This document shows, piece by piece, positions 46,215-56,390 of a stretch of DNA of 64,000 nucleotides; within the stretch, counting starts at the first letter, position 1, and every line of letters starts with the position of its first letter. Source of the DNA: Epibacterium ulvae (GTDB lineage Bacteria > Pseudomonadota > Alphaproteobacteria > Rhodobacterales > Rhodobacteraceae); NCBI RefSeq assembly GCF_900102795.1, contig NZ_FMWG01000001.1, positions 1 through 64,000 on the forward strand. The letters are read 5' to 3'. A model generated the notes under the pieces. The model had not been told where the DNA came from. It did no database searches and saw only the letters and a program-made list of their open reading frames with translations. The position numbers and the translations under genes are program-made.

Positions 46215-46550
46215 TTTCACTCCCCACGGAGTCGCCCTGGGATTGCGTGAGAGGTCGCAAGCACATAGCTATGACTCCGCAACGTTTGTTGCATTTCGTG
46301 TGGCGGTCACTTCGAGGTCCAATTCGTTAGACCGTCACACACCCGTGATCCTCTGACCAAGCCGTAGCTGATCAGACGGCTTCATGAAGGTCGTGCCAGC
46401 GTAACCTTTCAACTGTTGCAATTGTAACTTCGTAGTTTTTCGGTTGTCTGGTTGATTTACAGGCAGCTGAAAGGCGATTTGCCTATTTTTTGTGCGAAGC
46501 TATGTGGGAATACATCATTTTTGCTGTTCTGGGGTCACTTCTAGCCAAGT
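46215..46550. promoter_or_regulatory. Divergent promoter region of urt and ure operons
   Basis: 336 bases without a gene. It must hold the promoters of urtABCDE and ureDABCEFG. The clearest dyad is GTTGCAATTGTAAC (46415-46428), nearly palindromic around CAATTG, near the middle. A TGGCACG block on the minus strand (about 46393-46399) recalls a sigma-54 -24 element, but no proper -12 partner follows, so I do not call one. Confidence 0.5.
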
Positions 46551-47423
46551 TTGGTCAAAGATGTGGCAGTGCGTGATTGGGAGATTTACGATATCTTTAC
46601 ACTGGCCGAAAAGACCGAAGCCTCTGTTTCTGAGGAGATTCCTCGCACGAAGGGCACGCTTTTCCTTTCAACAAAGCAGGTTGCCCAACGCAGTGGGTTG
46701 GATGGGTTTCGCACTTCGGGTGCGATGAAAGCGCTGTTCCCACGCACAGAGGAGGTTCAAGCGATTCTGATCAACACGTCTGGTGGGCTGACCGGCGGAG
46801 ATCAGCTTGATATTGAAGCCTGCGCCGGAACCAACAGCGCCTTGTCATTGACGACACAGGCAGCAGAACGCGCTTATCGCGCCCAGTCGGGTGTTGCGCG
46901 CGTCACAACCAATCTTCGGGTGCAGTCCGGTGCGGAGCTGAATTGGTTGCCGCAGGAACTCATTCTGTTTCAGGGTGCAGCGCTTCAACGCAGCTTGGCG
47001 ATCCGGTTGGAAGAGGATGCACGCGTTCTTATGATTGAACCTGTTGTGTTTGGCCGAACTGCGATGGGCGAGACAATAACTGAACTTTCTTTTCGCGATC
47101 GGGTTTCTATCACACGAGCGGGCCGCCCGGTTTATCGCGATGGTTTGGATATGACTGGGGACGCTACAGCACAGTTGGCAAGACGAGCTGTTGCGCAGGG
47201 GGCAAAAGCCATGGCCAGTCTTGTCTATATCGCGCCTGATGCCGAAGCGCATCTGCCGGTTCTGCGGCAGATGTTAAATGATACCAGCGGGGTCAGTTTG
47301 AAATCTGCTGACCTTCTTGTGGGACGCCTTTTGGCGTCTGATAGTTTTGAATTGCGGAAGATGTTGCTGCCTATTTTGGATCGCCTCAGCAGTGATCGTC
47401 TTCCAACGTCCTGGAGACTTTGA
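46551..47423 (+). CDS. ureD: Urease accessory protein UreD
   Basis: 290 residues from TTG 46551; GTG 46563 is an alternative. UreD (UreH) is the scaffold that holds apo-urease with UreF and UreG during nickel insertion. Family marks: [25 protein letters not shown] (about 64-88, in part), [11 protein letters not shown] and [15 protein letters not shown]. First gene of the operon; its stop lies within a few bases of ureA. Confidence 0.93.
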   Translation: MVKDVAVRDWEIYDIFTLAEKTEASVSEEIPRTKGTLFLSTKQVAQRSGLDGFRTSGAMKALFPRTEEVQAILINTSGGLTGGDQLDIEACAGTNSALSLTTQAAERAYRAQSGVARVTTNLRVQSGAELNWLPQELILFQGAALQRSLAIRLEEDARVLMIEPVVFGRTAMGETITELSFRDRVSITRAGRPVYRDGLDMTGDATAQLARRAVAQGAKAMASLVYIAPDAEAHLPVLRQMLNDTSGVSLKSADLLVGRLLASDSFELRKMLLPILDRLSSDRLPTSWRL

Positions 47424-47425
47424 AT

Positions 47426-47728
47426 ATGAACCTGACCCCAAGAGAGAAAGACAAGCTGCTTGTTGCAATGGCGGCAGAGGTGGCGCGGAAGCGTTTGGCG
47501 CGTGGTGTAAAGCTGAATCATCCAGAAGCAATTGCTTTGATCACTGATGCTGTCGTTGAAGGTGCACGTGATGGTCGATCCGTTGCGGATATGATGGAAG
47601 CTGGTGCACAGGTCGTGACACGGGCGCAATGTATGGAAGGGGTTCCTGAGATGATCCACGACGTTCAGGTTGAGGCCACGTTTCCTGATGGAACCAAATT
47701 GGTCACTGTCCACAATCCAATTCGTTAA
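47426..47728 (+). CDS. ureA: Urease gamma subunit
   Basis: 100 residues, exact family length, starting [20 protein letters not shown]. Contains [21 protein letters not shown] and [20 protein letters not shown]. Smallest structural subunit of the (gamma-beta-alpha)3 enzyme. Twelve bases separate it from a small unannotated ORF. Confidence 0.97.
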   Translation: MNLTPREKDKLLVAMAAEVARKRLARGVKLNHPEAIALITDAVVEGARDGRSVADMMEAGAQVVTRAQCMEGVPEMIHDVQVEATFPDGTKLVTVHNPIR

Positions 47729-47740
47729 AGGAGCGATACG

Positions 47741-47920
47741 ATGAAATATCTTTTCCCGCTTTTGGTTGTACTTGGTTCTCCTCTTTATGCGCATCCTGCT
47801 GCACATGGTCACACGCATGGGGACGCCACATGGGGCATCGTGGTCTGTGGTCTCGCAGTTCTGGCCGGTGCTGTCTGGTTCAGACGTAAATCTCTTTCGG
47901 ATAAGGAGGAGCGCGCATGA
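47741..47920 (+). CDS. 59-residue His-containing membrane mini-protein in urease operon
   Basis: ATG 47741 to TGA 47920, preceded by AAAGGAGCG, an excellent ribosome binding site. The 59 residues start with a hydrophobic, signal-like segment ([16 protein letters not shown]), then [11 protein letters not shown] with four histidines, then a membrane helix ([17 protein letters not shown]) and a charged tail [12 protein letters not shown]. Its stop overlaps the ureB start (ATGA), so it is translated within the operon. The His cluster in a periplasmic loop suggests nickel or other metal contact; function unknown. Easily missed by length filters. Confidence 0.8.
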   Translation: MKYLFPLLVVLGSPLYAHPAAHGHTHGDATWGIVVCGLAVLAGAVWFRRKSLSDKEERA

Positions 47921-48222
47921 TACCGGGAGAGATTATGCCAGCTGCTGGAACACTGACGCTGAATGCAGACAGCACAGCGATGACGTTAATGGTTGCCAAT
48001 ACCGGAGATCGTCCGGTGCAGGTGGGCAGTCATTATCATTTCGCAGAAACCAATCCTGCGCTCGATTTTGATCGTGAGGCAGCCTATGGGTTGCGGCTTG
48101 ATATCGCTGCCGGGACAGCGGTGCGGTTCGAACCTGGACAACGTCGCGAGGTGCAGTTGATCCCGATTTCAGGCGCCCGGCGTGTTTTTGGGTTTAATCA
48201 ATCTGTGATGGGGGATCTTTGA
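47917..48222 (+). CDS. ureB: Urease beta subunit
   Basis: 101 residues, family length, starting [18 protein letters not shown] and containing [20 protein letters not shown] and [13 protein letters not shown]. Structural subunit. Its ATG overlaps the stop of the mini-ORF. Confidence 0.97.
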   Translation: MIPGEIMPAAGTLTLNADSTAMTLMVANTGDRPVQVGSHYHFAETNPALDFDREAAYGLRLDIAAGTAVRFEPGQRREVQLIPISGARRVFGFNQSVMGDL

Positions 48223-48224
48223 TC

Positions 48225-49937
48225 ATGGCAGTGGATATAAAGCGTTCTGACTATGCAGCGATGTTTGGCCCCACTGTGGGCGATAAAGTGCGTCTTGCAG
48301 ACACAGATCTGATCGTCGAAGTCGAAAAGGACCTGACCGGACCATACGGCGAAGAGGTAAAGTTTGGTGGCGGCAAAGTAATCCGCGATGGGATGGGGCA
48401 GGCTCAGACCACGCGTGCAGATGGCGCTGTCGATACGGTGATCACTAATGCATTGATTGTGGATTATACTGGTATTGTTAAGGCTGACGTAGGCTTGAAA
48501 GACGGGCGTATTCACAAAATTGGCAAGGCGGGGAATCCAGATACGCAACCAAATGTAGATATTATCGTTGGTCCCGGCACCGAAGTAATTGCAGGGGAAG
48601 GGCGGATCTTAACCGCAGGGGGATTTGACAGCCATATCCATTTTATCTGCCCGCAACAGATTGAGGATGCGCTTCATTCTGGCCTGACCACAATGCTGGG
48701 TGGAGGCACCGGGCCAGCCCATGGGACCTTGGCCACCACCTGTACTCCCGGTGCCTGGCACCTTGGCCGTATGATGCAGGCCGCAGATGCTTTCCCTATG
48801 AACCTCGCCTTTGCAGGTAAGGGCAACGCGAGCCTGCCTGGCGCGCTGGAAGAGCAGATCAAGGGGGGGGCTTGTGCGCTGAAGCTGCATGAAGATTGGG
48901 GAACTACTCCAGCTGCAATTGATTGCTGTCTGGGGGTTGCCGATGCCATGGATGTTCAAGTCATGATCCACACTGATACGCTGAACGAAAGTGGGTTTGT
49001 TGAGCATACAGTGGGAGCGATGAAGGGACGCACGATCCATGCGTTTCATACCGAAGGTGCAGGCGGGGGGCATGCGCCGGATATCATCAAGATTTGTGGT
49101 GAAGACTATGTTCTGCCCTCATCTACCAATCCAACCCGCCCGTTCACGGTGAATACCATCGAAGAACATCTGGATATGTTGATGGTGTGTCACCATCTGG
49201 ATAAATCCATCCCCGAGGATGTGGCCTTTGCCGAAAGCCGCATTCGGCGCGAGACGATTGCGGCAGAAGACATTCTGCACGATATGGGCGCTTTCAGTAT
49301 TATTGCATCTGACAGCCAGGCGATGGGCCGCGTTGGGGAAGTGTTGATCCGGACCTGGCAGACCGCGGATAAGATGAAAAAACAGCGCGGTCGCCTCGCT
49401 GAAGAGACCGGCGACAATGACAATTTTCGCGTCCGTCGCTATGTCGCCAAATATACGATTAACCCGGCAATTGCGCATGGCATTTCACATGAAATTGGCT
49501 CGATTGAGGAAGGCAAGCGCGCCGACCTTGTGCTGTGGAATCCTGCTTTCTTTGGGATCAAGCCCGAGATGGTCTTGCTGGGTGGAACCATTGCAATGGC
49601 GCAAATGGGGGATCCCAATGCCTCTATTCCGACGCCGCAACCGGTTTACTCCCGCCCCATGTGGGGGGCTTATGGGCGGTCGGTTGAACATTCTGCTGTG
49701 ACCTTTGTGTCTGCAGCAGCCCAGGCAGAGGGAATTGCCAATCAACTGGGGCTGGCCAAACAAACGCTTGCAGTACGTCACACCCGCGATATTGGCAAAA
49801 AGGATCTCAAGCTGAACACGGCAACTCCTAAGGTTGAGGTTGATCCAGAAACCTATGAAGTGCGTGCCGATGGCGAATTATTGACCTGCCAGCCCGCTGC
49901 AGAATTGCCAATGGCACAGCGTTATTTCCTATTCTAG
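48225..49937 (+). CDS. ureC: Urease alpha subunit (catalytic)
   Basis: 570 residues from ATG 48225. It hydrolyses urea to ammonia and carbamate at a dinuclear nickel site. The ligands are present: HIHFICPQ (His pair near 135), the lysine to be carbamylated in [12 protein letters not shown] (about 218), [24 protein letters not shown] and the Asp in [13 protein letters not shown]; the flap [20 protein letters not shown] carries the catalytic His. Length and motifs are complete, so the enzyme should be active. Confidence 0.98.
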   Translation: MAVDIKRSDYAAMFGPTVGDKVRLADTDLIVEVEKDLTGPYGEEVKFGGGKVIRDGMGQAQTTRADGAVDTVITNALIVDYTGIVKADVGLKDGRIHKIGKAGNPDTQPNVDIIVGPGTEVIAGEGRILTAGGFDSHIHFICPQQIEDALHSGLTTMLGGGTGPAHGTLATTCTPGAWHLGRMMQAADAFPMNLAFAGKGNASLPGALEEQIKGGACALKLHEDWGTTPAAIDCCLGVADAMDVQVMIHTDTLNESGFVEHTVGAMKGRTIHAFHTEGAGGGHAPDIIKICGEDYVLPSSTNPTRPFTVNTIEEHLDMLMVCHHLDKSIPEDVAFAESRIRRETIAAEDILHDMGAFSIIASDSQAMGRVGEVLIRTWQTADKMKKQRGRLAEETGDNDNFRVRRYVAKYTINPAIAHGISHEIGSIEEGKRADLVLWNPAFFGIKPEMVLLGGTIAMAQMGDPNASIPTPQPVYSRPMWGAYGRSVEHSAVTFVSAAAQAEGIANQLGLAKQTLAVRHTRDIGKKDLKLNTATPKVEVDPETYEVRADGELLTCQPAAELPMAQRYFLF

Positions 49938-49946
49938 AGATCTGAT

Positions 49947-50426
49947 ATGACTGACCTACCTTTAGCACAGCATTTGTATCAAGGCGATACAGCAACGGTA
50001 CAGGATACCGTAACGCTCTCGTATGAGGGGCGGTTTCTCCGACGTAAAAGGCTGCAAACGGATACGGGTACCGCGTTTGTTATTGATCTAGAAAAGGCAA
50101 CCTCGCTCAATCATGATGATGTGCTTGAATTGTCAGATGGTAGACTTGTGCAGATTAAAGCCGCGCGTGAAAATGTTCTGGTGATTACGGGAGCGAATTT
50201 ACCGCAGCTGGCCTGGCATATCGGAAACCGTCATACGCCTTGTCAGATCGAAGTCACACGATTGGTGATACAGAATGATCCGGTCATTCGTCATATGTTG
50301 GAGCATTTAGAGGCCGAGATCGCAGAAGCCCATGAGCCTTTTGTGCCAGAAGGGGGGGCTTATGGTCATGGGCGGACTCATTCACACGAACATGGCCATT
50401 CTGCCCATGCGCCTCATGCCCATTGA
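49947..50426 (+). CDS. ureE: Urease accessory protein UreE (nickel chaperone)
   Basis: 159 residues. It delivers nickel to the UreDFG complex. N-terminal peptide-binding domain, then the metal-binding domain with ITGANLPQLAWHIGNRHTPCQ, and a His-rich tail ([19 protein letters not shown]) typical of high-capacity nickel-binding UreE. The 3' end overlaps the ureF start region. Confidence 0.94.
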   Translation: MTDLPLAQHLYQGDTATVQDTVTLSYEGRFLRRKRLQTDTGTAFVIDLEKATSLNHDDVLELSDGRLVQIKAARENVLVITGANLPQLAWHIGNRHTPCQIEVTRLVIQNDPVIRHMLEHLEAEIAEAHEPFVPEGGAYGHGRTHSHEHGHSAHAPHAH

Positions 50427-51063
50427 TGCGCGTCTGCTTATCGTGACGCAGTGGCTGTCGCCAGCCTTCCCGGTTGGCGCATTCGCGTATTCACATGGAT
50501 TAGAGCAGGCGATCTATTCCGGTTGGGTGTCTGATCAAGAGAGTCTGCGCGACTGGCTAAAAGATGTCTTGTGGTCAGGAACGGGTCGCAATGATGCCAT
50601 CTGGATCCGTTTGGCCTATGCATGTGACAACATAGACGCTTTACTTGATTTAGAGAGCGAGGCACGGGCCTTTGCACCTTCGGCAGAACGGCTAAAGGAA
50701 AGCACGCGGCAGGGGCATGCCTTTGCGCAAATTGTCTCGTCAGTGTGGAATCTAGAGATACCGCAATCGCAGCTACCCGTGGCGCTGGGCTATGCGGCGC
50801 GTGCGGTCGATCTGTGCGTGGAAAGTGTCTGTGCGCTCTATTTGCAAGCGATGCTCAGCAATTTGGTATCTGCAGCACAGCGCCTGATGCCGATTGGCCA
50901 GACCGCAGCGCAGGCTGTTCTGGCAGAACTGACAGCAGATTGTCCAAACGTTGCACAAGCAACCTCAGAGATTGGGATTGACGATCTGTCCTCCATTGCG
51001 TTTTTATCTGATATCGCAGCGATGCGTCATGAAATGCTGCAACCAAGGATTTTCCAAACATGA
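50416..51063 (+). CDS. ureF: Urease accessory protein UreF
   Basis: 215 residues from ATG 50416, inside the last codons of ureE; longer in-frame starts run through the ureE tail but would add non-family sequence. All-helical partner that gates nickel delivery by UreG. Family pattern [20 protein letters not shown] and [14 protein letters not shown]. Its stop overlaps ureG by four bases. Confidence 0.92.
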   Translation: MPIDARLLIVTQWLSPAFPVGAFAYSHGLEQAIYSGWVSDQESLRDWLKDVLWSGTGRNDAIWIRLAYACDNIDALLDLESEARAFAPSAERLKESTRQGHAFAQIVSSVWNLEIPQSQLPVALGYAARAVDLCVESVCALYLQAMLSNLVSAAQRLMPIGQTAAQAVLAELTADCPNVAQATSEIGIDDLSSIAFLSDIAAMRHEMLQPRIFQT

Positions 51064-51689
51064 CAAAATTGAATGGCCCCTTGCGGGTTGGTATCGGCGG
51101 GCCGGTTGGGGCAGGAAAAACCACCCTGACAGCGCGGCTCTCAGAGCTGTTGAAAGATCGCTATTCGATCGGGGTCATTACAAATGACATCTACACACAG
51201 GAAGATGCAGAAGCGTTGATGCGTATGCAAATCTTGCCGCAGGACCGTGTCATTGGTGTGGAAACTGGGGGCTGCCCGCATACTGCTATCCGTGAAGATG
51301 CCTCAATCAATCTTGCGGCGATTGCAGAGTTGCAGAACCGTCATGCGGATCTTGAGATTGTTTTGATTGAAAGCGGGGGGGACAATCTCTCGGCCACGTT
51401 TAGCCCAGAGCTTGCTGATTTGACTGTATATGTCATTGATGTTGCTGCGGGCGAAGAAATCCCGCGCAAGGGTGGCCCTGCCCTGACGCGTTCGGATATA
51501 TTGGTCATCAATAAAATCGACCTTGCTCCACACGTGGGTGCCTCGCTTGATGTGATGCAGCGGGACGCGACTCAAGGCCGACAGGGGCGTCCATTCTATT
51601 TCACCAATCTAAAAGCACGAGAGGGTGTGAAGGATGTGGCCACTTGTCTGTTAGAGATGGCAGGCCTGTCAGGTGTTGCCGCGCAATAG
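51060..51689 (+). CDS. ureG: Urease accessory protein UreG (GTPase)
   Basis: 209 residues, SIMIBI-class GTPase that powers nickel insertion. P-loop [15 protein letters not shown] (about 13-27), metal-binding [13 protein letters not shown] (CPH motif), [15 protein letters not shown], and the guanine-specifying NKIDL. Last gene of ureDABCEFG; no clear terminator follows. Confidence 0.96.
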   Translation: MTKLNGPLRVGIGGPVGAGKTTLTARLSELLKDRYSIGVITNDIYTQEDAEALMRMQILPQDRVIGVETGGCPHTAIREDASINLAAIAELQNRHADLEIVLIESGGDNLSATFSPELADLTVYVIDVAAGEEIPRKGGPALTRSDILVINKIDLAPHVGASLDVMQRDATQGRQGRPFYFTNLKAREGVKDVATCLLEMAGLSGVAAQ

Positions 51690-51789
51690 GGTGGTCTATT
51701 AACCGATAAGACACTGTTAGCGCCTTAGGTTAGACAGGGGCGGTATTGGCCCCATTGTATCCTGCTGATGCTCTGTTTAACCTAGGGAT

Positions 51790-52842
51790 ATGCAGCAATT
51801 AAAAGGCGCACCACCTGTGACATCTGACAGCCATCGACCGCTTACCCTTCGTGATGTTTCAGAAGCCACTGGGGTTTCAGAGATGACCGTCAGCCGCGTG
51901 TTACGCAATCGGGGCGATGTGTCTGAAAAGACACGGCAAAAGGTGTTGATCGCTGCCAAAGAACTGGGGTACGTGCCAAACAAGATTGCTGGTGCACTGG
52001 CCTCTAGCCGCGTCAATCTAGTTGCTGTGATTATTCCATCATTATCCAATATGGTGTTTCCAGAGGTTATGACCGGCATCAATCGGGTGTTGGAAAATAC
52101 AGAGCTGCAGCCTGTTGTCGGGGTCACGGATTACCAACCTGAAAAGGAAGAAAAAGTCCTTTATGAGATGCTCTCATGGCGCCCATCTGGTGTCATCATC
52201 GCGGGGCTTGAACATACAGATGCAGCACGTGCGATGCTGAATGCATCTGGTATTCCTGTCGTGGAGATCATGGATACGGATGGTAAGCCTGTAGATGCGA
52301 TGGTCGGTATTTCACATCGACGCGCTGGGCGGGAAATGGCCAAAGCCATTTTGAAGGCAGGCTATCGCCATATTGGCTTCATGGGCACAAAAATGCCACT
52401 CGATCACCGGGCGCGTAAGCGCTTTGAAGGGCTGACAGAAGGTCTTGCAAAAGAAGGTGTAGAGATCGAGGATCGTGCATTTTATTCCGGCGGGTCTGCC
52501 CTGGCAAAAGGGCGCGAGATGACCAAAGACATGCTGGAGAGATCGCCTGATCTTGATTTTCTGTATTATTCCAATGATATGATCGGTGCCGGTGGATTGC
52601 TCTATCTGATGGAGCAAGGGGTCGATATTCCTGGCCAGATCGGTTTGGCGGGATTTAACGGCGTTGAGTTGCTTGATGGATTGCCAAGGCGCCTTGCAAC
52701 CATGGATGCGTGTCGACAGGAAATTGGCCGGAAAGCGGCGGAGCTTATCGCCAGCCAATTGAATGACAATCAAGACACTATTGAAAAGCATATCACGTTG
52801 ACGCCGACTATCGACTTTGGTGACACTCTAAAGCGCCGTTAG
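51790..52842 (+). CDS. LacI family transcriptional regulator
   Basis: 350 residues. Helix-turn-helix LTLRDVSEATGVSEMTVSRV (about 19-38) with hinge helix GALASSRVN, then the periplasmic-binding-like sugar domain. Similar in pattern to gluconate-type repressors (GntR of E. coli). No sugar genes are next to it, so the target is elsewhere. The 3' end forms a 7-bp hairpin AAGCGCC/GGCGCTT over the stop codon, without a T tract. Confidence 0.9.
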   Translation: MQQLKGAPPVTSDSHRPLTLRDVSEATGVSEMTVSRVLRNRGDVSEKTRQKVLIAAKELGYVPNKIAGALASSRVNLVAVIIPSLSNMVFPEVMTGINRVLENTELQPVVGVTDYQPEKEEKVLYEMLSWRPSGVIIAGLEHTDAARAMLNASGIPVVEIMDTDGKPVDAMVGISHRRAGREMAKAILKAGYRHIGFMGTKMPLDHRARKRFEGLTEGLAKEGVEIEDRAFYSGGSALAKGREMTKDMLERSPDLDFLYYSNDMIGAGGLLYLMEQGVDIPGQIGLAGFNGVELLDGLPRRLATMDACRQEIGRKAAELIASQLNDNQDTIEKHITLTPTIDFGDTLKRR

Positions 52843-52971
52843 GCGCTTCAAGTATGAATTAGAGAGTTGAGTTTGTTGATGTGATTCCCATTAAACGTAG
52901 TGGAATTGGCATGGTCATCGGTTCGCTTGTACTTTCTGCAACGCGTCGATGCCCCATACTTCCTGCATATA

Positions 52972-53000
52972 AGCCATTTATATCGTGAGATAAATGGGCT
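52972..53000. repeat. Inverted repeat in intergenic region before cheB-like gene
   Basis: AGCCATTTAT pairs with ATAAATGGGCT (one bulge) around nine bases, followed a few bases later by an eight-G run. No T tract, so not a terminator. The surrounding 52843-53182 stretch holds no gene I can support. Confidence 0.5.
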
Positions 53001-53182
53001 GCCCGGGGGGGGAGATGATTTGAAACACGACTAAATTACGCTGTTTCAACGATGACAATTTGCATGGAAAGAATTTGGGAAGGTTTTTCGTTTAGCTCTA
53101 TTCTTGCGTCGCTTTGTGCGGCTGTTTGAACCGGGATTCGAAACGATCGGCAGCTTTGCCGGCAAAGACCACAGGTGTTTCC

Positions 53183-54205
53183 TTGCCATCATCTTCTGTA
53201 CTTATTATCACAACCGATCGTAATTTTGCGCGCTCACTTCAGAGCCATATGCAGTCCGCTCGTCCTGGAATGCAGGTTATGTTGGCGAACAATCTTATGA
53301 TGGCTTATAATCAAGCTGAAGCCGGGCAACCAACATTTGCGTTTGTTGAGGATGGTTTCACGAAACTGCCCGAGTTTGAAATGATGTTGGCTTTGTTCTC
53401 GGCGCTAGATGTGCGTTGGGTCTCTGTAATGGATTCAGTGAACTCAGCGCCGGGGCAAAGTGTATCCCCCTTGCTGAACGTTGGGGCAGGTATTTTTGAA
53501 TTGACCAAAGCGGATCCGCCGCGGGACTTTCTGCAATACTTCGACATGATGGTTAAAGCGCCGCGTAGAAATGCGCTGGCACAACGTGCTGCTGCTCCAG
53601 CACGTGCGGCTCCTGCTCCACGGGCATCGGCTGGCTATTCAGGTAAAATTATTTTGATCGGTTCATCGACAGGTGGCGTTGAAGCTCTCCGCACCGTGTT
53701 AGGAGGTTTCCCCGCGCAGTGCCCACCCACGCTGATCGTTCAGCACACCGGCAGCAGTTTTGGGCCAGGGCTTGTGTCTCTTTTGGACCGTATCTGCCCG
53801 GCAAAAGTGGTCGCTGCAGATGATAACCTGTCGCTTGAACCCGGGCGTATTGTGATTGCTGCGGGTCAAAAGCGGCATATGGGTGTGTCGCCTCGTAAAC
53901 CTTTGCGTACGCGTATGAAGGACGGACCACCAATTTCTGGGCATCTGCCGTCTGTGGATGCGTTGTTCTCGGCTTGCTTGCCGGTTGCAAAAGATGTCGT
54001 CGCGGCGATTTTGACTGGGATGGGCCAAGATGGTGCACGCGGACTTTTGGACCTGCGCAAAGCCGGCGCGACAACTTTCGCGCAAGATGAGCAAAGCTCA
54101 GTCGTTTATGGCATGCCGCGCGTTGCGTGGGAAACAGGTGCTGCACAAAAGCAAGTATCACTTACAAGAATGTCAAAGGCACTACTTCAGGCCAGCCAAT
54201 CTTAA
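53183..54205 (+). CDS. cheB: CheB-type protein-glutamate methylesterase with degenerate receiver
   Basis: 340 residues from TTG 53183 (AGGTG upstream); an in-frame TTG at 53114 would add 23 residues. The C-terminal half is a CheB methylesterase that demethylates chemoreceptors: GSSTGGVEAL with the nucleophilic Ser, IVQHTGSSF with the His, and TGMGQDGARGL with the Asp, all present. The N-terminal receiver-like half lacks the acidic pair (ITTDRNF instead of VDDS) and the phosphorylatable Asp (FAFVEDGF), so it is probably not phosphorylated. Followed by cheD. Confidence 0.87.
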   Translation: MPSSSVLIITTDRNFARSLQSHMQSARPGMQVMLANNLMMAYNQAEAGQPTFAFVEDGFTKLPEFEMMLALFSALDVRWVSVMDSVNSAPGQSVSPLLNVGAGIFELTKADPPRDFLQYFDMMVKAPRRNALAQRAAAPARAAPAPRASAGYSGKIILIGSSTGGVEALRTVLGGFPAQCPPTLIVQHTGSSFGPGLVSLLDRICPAKVVAADDNLSLEPGRIVIAAGQKRHMGVSPRKPLRTRMKDGPPISGHLPSVDALFSACLPVAKDVVAAILTGMGQDGARGLLDLRKAGATTFAQDEQSSVVYGMPRVAWETGAAQKQVSLTRMSKALLQASQS

Positions 54206-54225
54206 CCAGTCACAGGGAGTCCGAG

Positions 54226-54786
54226 ATGAGTTCTGCTTTTACGAATAAGAAAAACGTGACGGTCCTTCAGGGAGATTATCGCGTATCGAAAAATACCGGT
54301 GAGTATTTTTCGACAGTTCTAGGGTCTTGTATTGCAGCCTGTATCTATGATGAAAAAAATGGTGTGGGCGGAATGAATCATTTTCTTTTGGCTCATGGCG
54401 GCAATGGTGGCGGTGCGAATGCCAGATATGGTGTTCATGCGATGGAATTGCTGATCAACGGTGTGATGAAGCAGGGTGCTGAGCGACGCAATCTAAAGGC
54501 CAAAGTATTTGGTGGTGCAAAGATGTCAGTGAACCTGGCTGATATCGGTGCGAAAAACACGGCGTTTATTCAAAGCTTTTTACGTGACGAGGGCATTCCC
54601 TGCATTTCATCAAGCGTTGGAGGAACGTCAGCGCGCCGGGTTCGTTTTGATCCGACTTCTGGCAGTGCGCAACAAACGCGTGTGCAAAATGATCAGAGTT
54701 TGGCAGATATGGAGCAAGCAGCGGCGGTTCGCCCGGCCCCAGCACCAAAACCCGCAGAACCTGCAGGCGATGTTATGCTCTTTTAG
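54226..54786 (+). CDS. cheD: Chemoreceptor glutamine deamidase CheD
   Basis: 186 residues from ATG 54226 (CACAGGGAG upstream). It deamidates receptor glutamines. Catalytic Cys is in TVLGSCIAACIYD (about residue 35), His in GGMNHFLLAHG, with the Thr later in the fold. The C-terminus is a Pro/Ala-rich linker ending AGDVMLF. It is 20 bases after cheB and likely co-transcribed; no cheA/cheW/cheR nearby. Confidence 0.92.
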   Translation: MSSAFTNKKNVTVLQGDYRVSKNTGEYFSTVLGSCIAACIYDEKNGVGGMNHFLLAHGGNGGGANARYGVHAMELLINGVMKQGAERRNLKAKVFGGAKMSVNLADIGAKNTAFIQSFLRDEGIPCISSSVGGTSARRVRFDPTSGSAQQTRVQNDQSLADMEQAAAVRPAPAPKPAEPAGDVMLF

Positions 54787-54882
54787 GGCCTTTAAAATGG
54801 CCGCGTAGTATGCGGATTAGCGGCTTTTGCGTCTTGAACCTCTCTCGTGAGACAGTCACTGTTATAGCTGGACAGTAGACAG

Positions 54883-55698
54883 GTGGCAGGCGTGCGGTCA
54901 GATTCAAAAGATCAGTTCTGGTTGAAGCATACGTTATGTTCTGTGCTGATCTCAGCTCTACTGATACTTGGCACATCAGCACGCGCGCAAACATCCACAG
55001 TTTTTGCGGCGGCCAGTCTGAAAGGTGCTTTGGATGAGATTGTGGCCACCTATGAAGAGGCAACAGATCACCGAATAATACTGTCCTTTGCAGGGTCTTC
55101 TGTACTCGCGCGGCAAATTCTATTTGGTGCTCCGGCAGATGTGTTTATCTCGGCCAATGCTAAATGGATGGATTACCTCGAAATTGAGGGCCTTGTAGCT
55201 CGCTCGTCTCGAGTAGAGATTGCTGCGAACAGGCTCGCCTTGGTGACTTCCGATCTGACCCTTCGCGGGGACATTGATCTTGGAGTTGGGCATTTTGACC
55301 TAATCGAAAAAGCAGATAAAATTGCGGTTGGCTTGGTCGAAGCTGTGCCTGCTGGACAATATGCTAAACAGGCGTTGAATGCCTTTGGTCTTTGGGCTGC
55401 GTTGGAAACACAGCTTGTACAGTTGGACAATGTACGCAGCGCATTAGCGCTTGTATCATTGGGAGAGGCGCGATTTGGAATAGTCTATTCCAGTGATCTG
55501 CGTGCCAGTGATCATGTTGCTTTGGTCGGTCTTTTTCCAGAAAATAGTCATACGGCGATCCGTTACCCTGCAGCTGCGTTGGGCGTGCATCCATCCGAGG
55601 CGGCGCTTGAATTTTTGCACTACCTTCAATCTAAACCTGCCCAATCGATTTTTAAGGCACATGGGTTTGTTGACTTAAAATCGGTCACAAAGCCATGA
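54883..55698 (+). CDS. modA: Molybdate ABC transporter substrate-binding protein ModA
   Basis: 271 residues from GTG 54883 (TTG 54922 possible). Signal peptide LCSVLISALLILGTSARAQ, then the ModA fold: VFAAASLKGALDEI, FAGSSVLARQI and GAPADVFISANAKWMD are diagnostic oxyanion-binding stretches. It captures molybdate. Its stop overlaps modB. Confidence 0.94.
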   Translation: MAGVRSDSKDQFWLKHTLCSVLISALLILGTSARAQTSTVFAAASLKGALDEIVATYEEATDHRIILSFAGSSVLARQILFGAPADVFISANAKWMDYLEIEGLVARSSRVEIAANRLALVTSDLTLRGDIDLGVGHFDLIEKADKIAVGLVEAVPAGQYAKQALNAFGLWAALETQLVQLDNVRSALALVSLGEARFGIVYSSDLRASDHVALVGLFPENSHTAIRYPAAALGVHPSEAALEFLHYLQSKPAQSIFKAHGFVDLKSVTKP

Positions 55699-56387
55699 TA
55701 GACGTTCTGGGGCCATTGGAATGGCAGGCCGTTTTTTTGTCGCTCAAGGTTGCATGCTGGGCAACAGTGGCAATCTTGCCAGTTGGTCTGTTGACGGCTT
55801 TTGCCCTTGCCCGTTGGGAGTTTCGTGGCAAAACGATATTAAATGGGGTCGTACATCTGCCCCTTGTCCTGCCGCCGGTTGTCACTGGTTATCTGCTGCT
55901 GTTGATATTTGGTCGTCAGGGTTTTGTCGGTGCAGCTTTGCAGGAATTGGGCATTGTCTTTGTATTCCGCTGGACGGGAGCAGCGCTGGCAGCTGCTGTT
56001 ATGGCCTTTCCTTTGATGGTGCGCGCCCTTCGTCTAGGGTTTGAGGCAATCGATCCAAAGCTGGAACAGGCCGCCCAGACTTTAGGGGCCTCTCCTATTT
56101 GGGTCTTTGCAACGGTGACATTGCCTTTGATGATCCCGGGTATTTTAACAGGTGCTATTCTGGCGTTTGCCAAAGCCTTGGGGGAATTTGGTGCCACAAT
56201 CACATTCGCCGCCAATATTCCTGGGCAGACGCAGACCATCCCCACTGCGATTTACGCAGCGCTGCAAGTGCCGGGACAAGAAAATAAAGCCACTTGGCTG
56301 GTCATGATCTCTATTGTGCTCGCCCTGTCTGCGCTCTTGCTGTCTGAGATACTTGCGCGTCAGGCACGTCGTCGGTTGGGAGCCTGA
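55695..56387 (+). CDS. modB: Molybdate ABC transporter permease ModB
   Basis: 230 residues, about five membrane helices, with the EAA loop EQAAQTLGASPIWVFATVTL and the ModB-typical LPPVVTGYLLL and AKALGEFGATITFA segments. Overlaps modA by four bases and precedes modC by three. Confidence 0.95.
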   Translation: MIDVLGPLEWQAVFLSLKVACWATVAILPVGLLTAFALARWEFRGKTILNGVVHLPLVLPPVVTGYLLLLIFGRQGFVGAALQELGIVFVFRWTGAALAAAVMAFPLMVRALRLGFEAIDPKLEQAAQTLGASPIWVFATVTLPLMIPGILTGAILAFAKALGEFGATITFAANIPGQTQTIPTAIYAALQVPGQENKATWLVMISIVLALSALLLSEILARQARRRLGA

Positions 56388-56390
56388 CTC

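Noticed and set aside
46393-46410. Sigma-54-like TGGCACG element upstream of the urea genes
   Set aside because: No TTGCA-type -12 element at the right distance on that strand.
48867-48875. G run within ureC
   Set aside because: Lies in a fully conserved reading frame and needs no special explanation.
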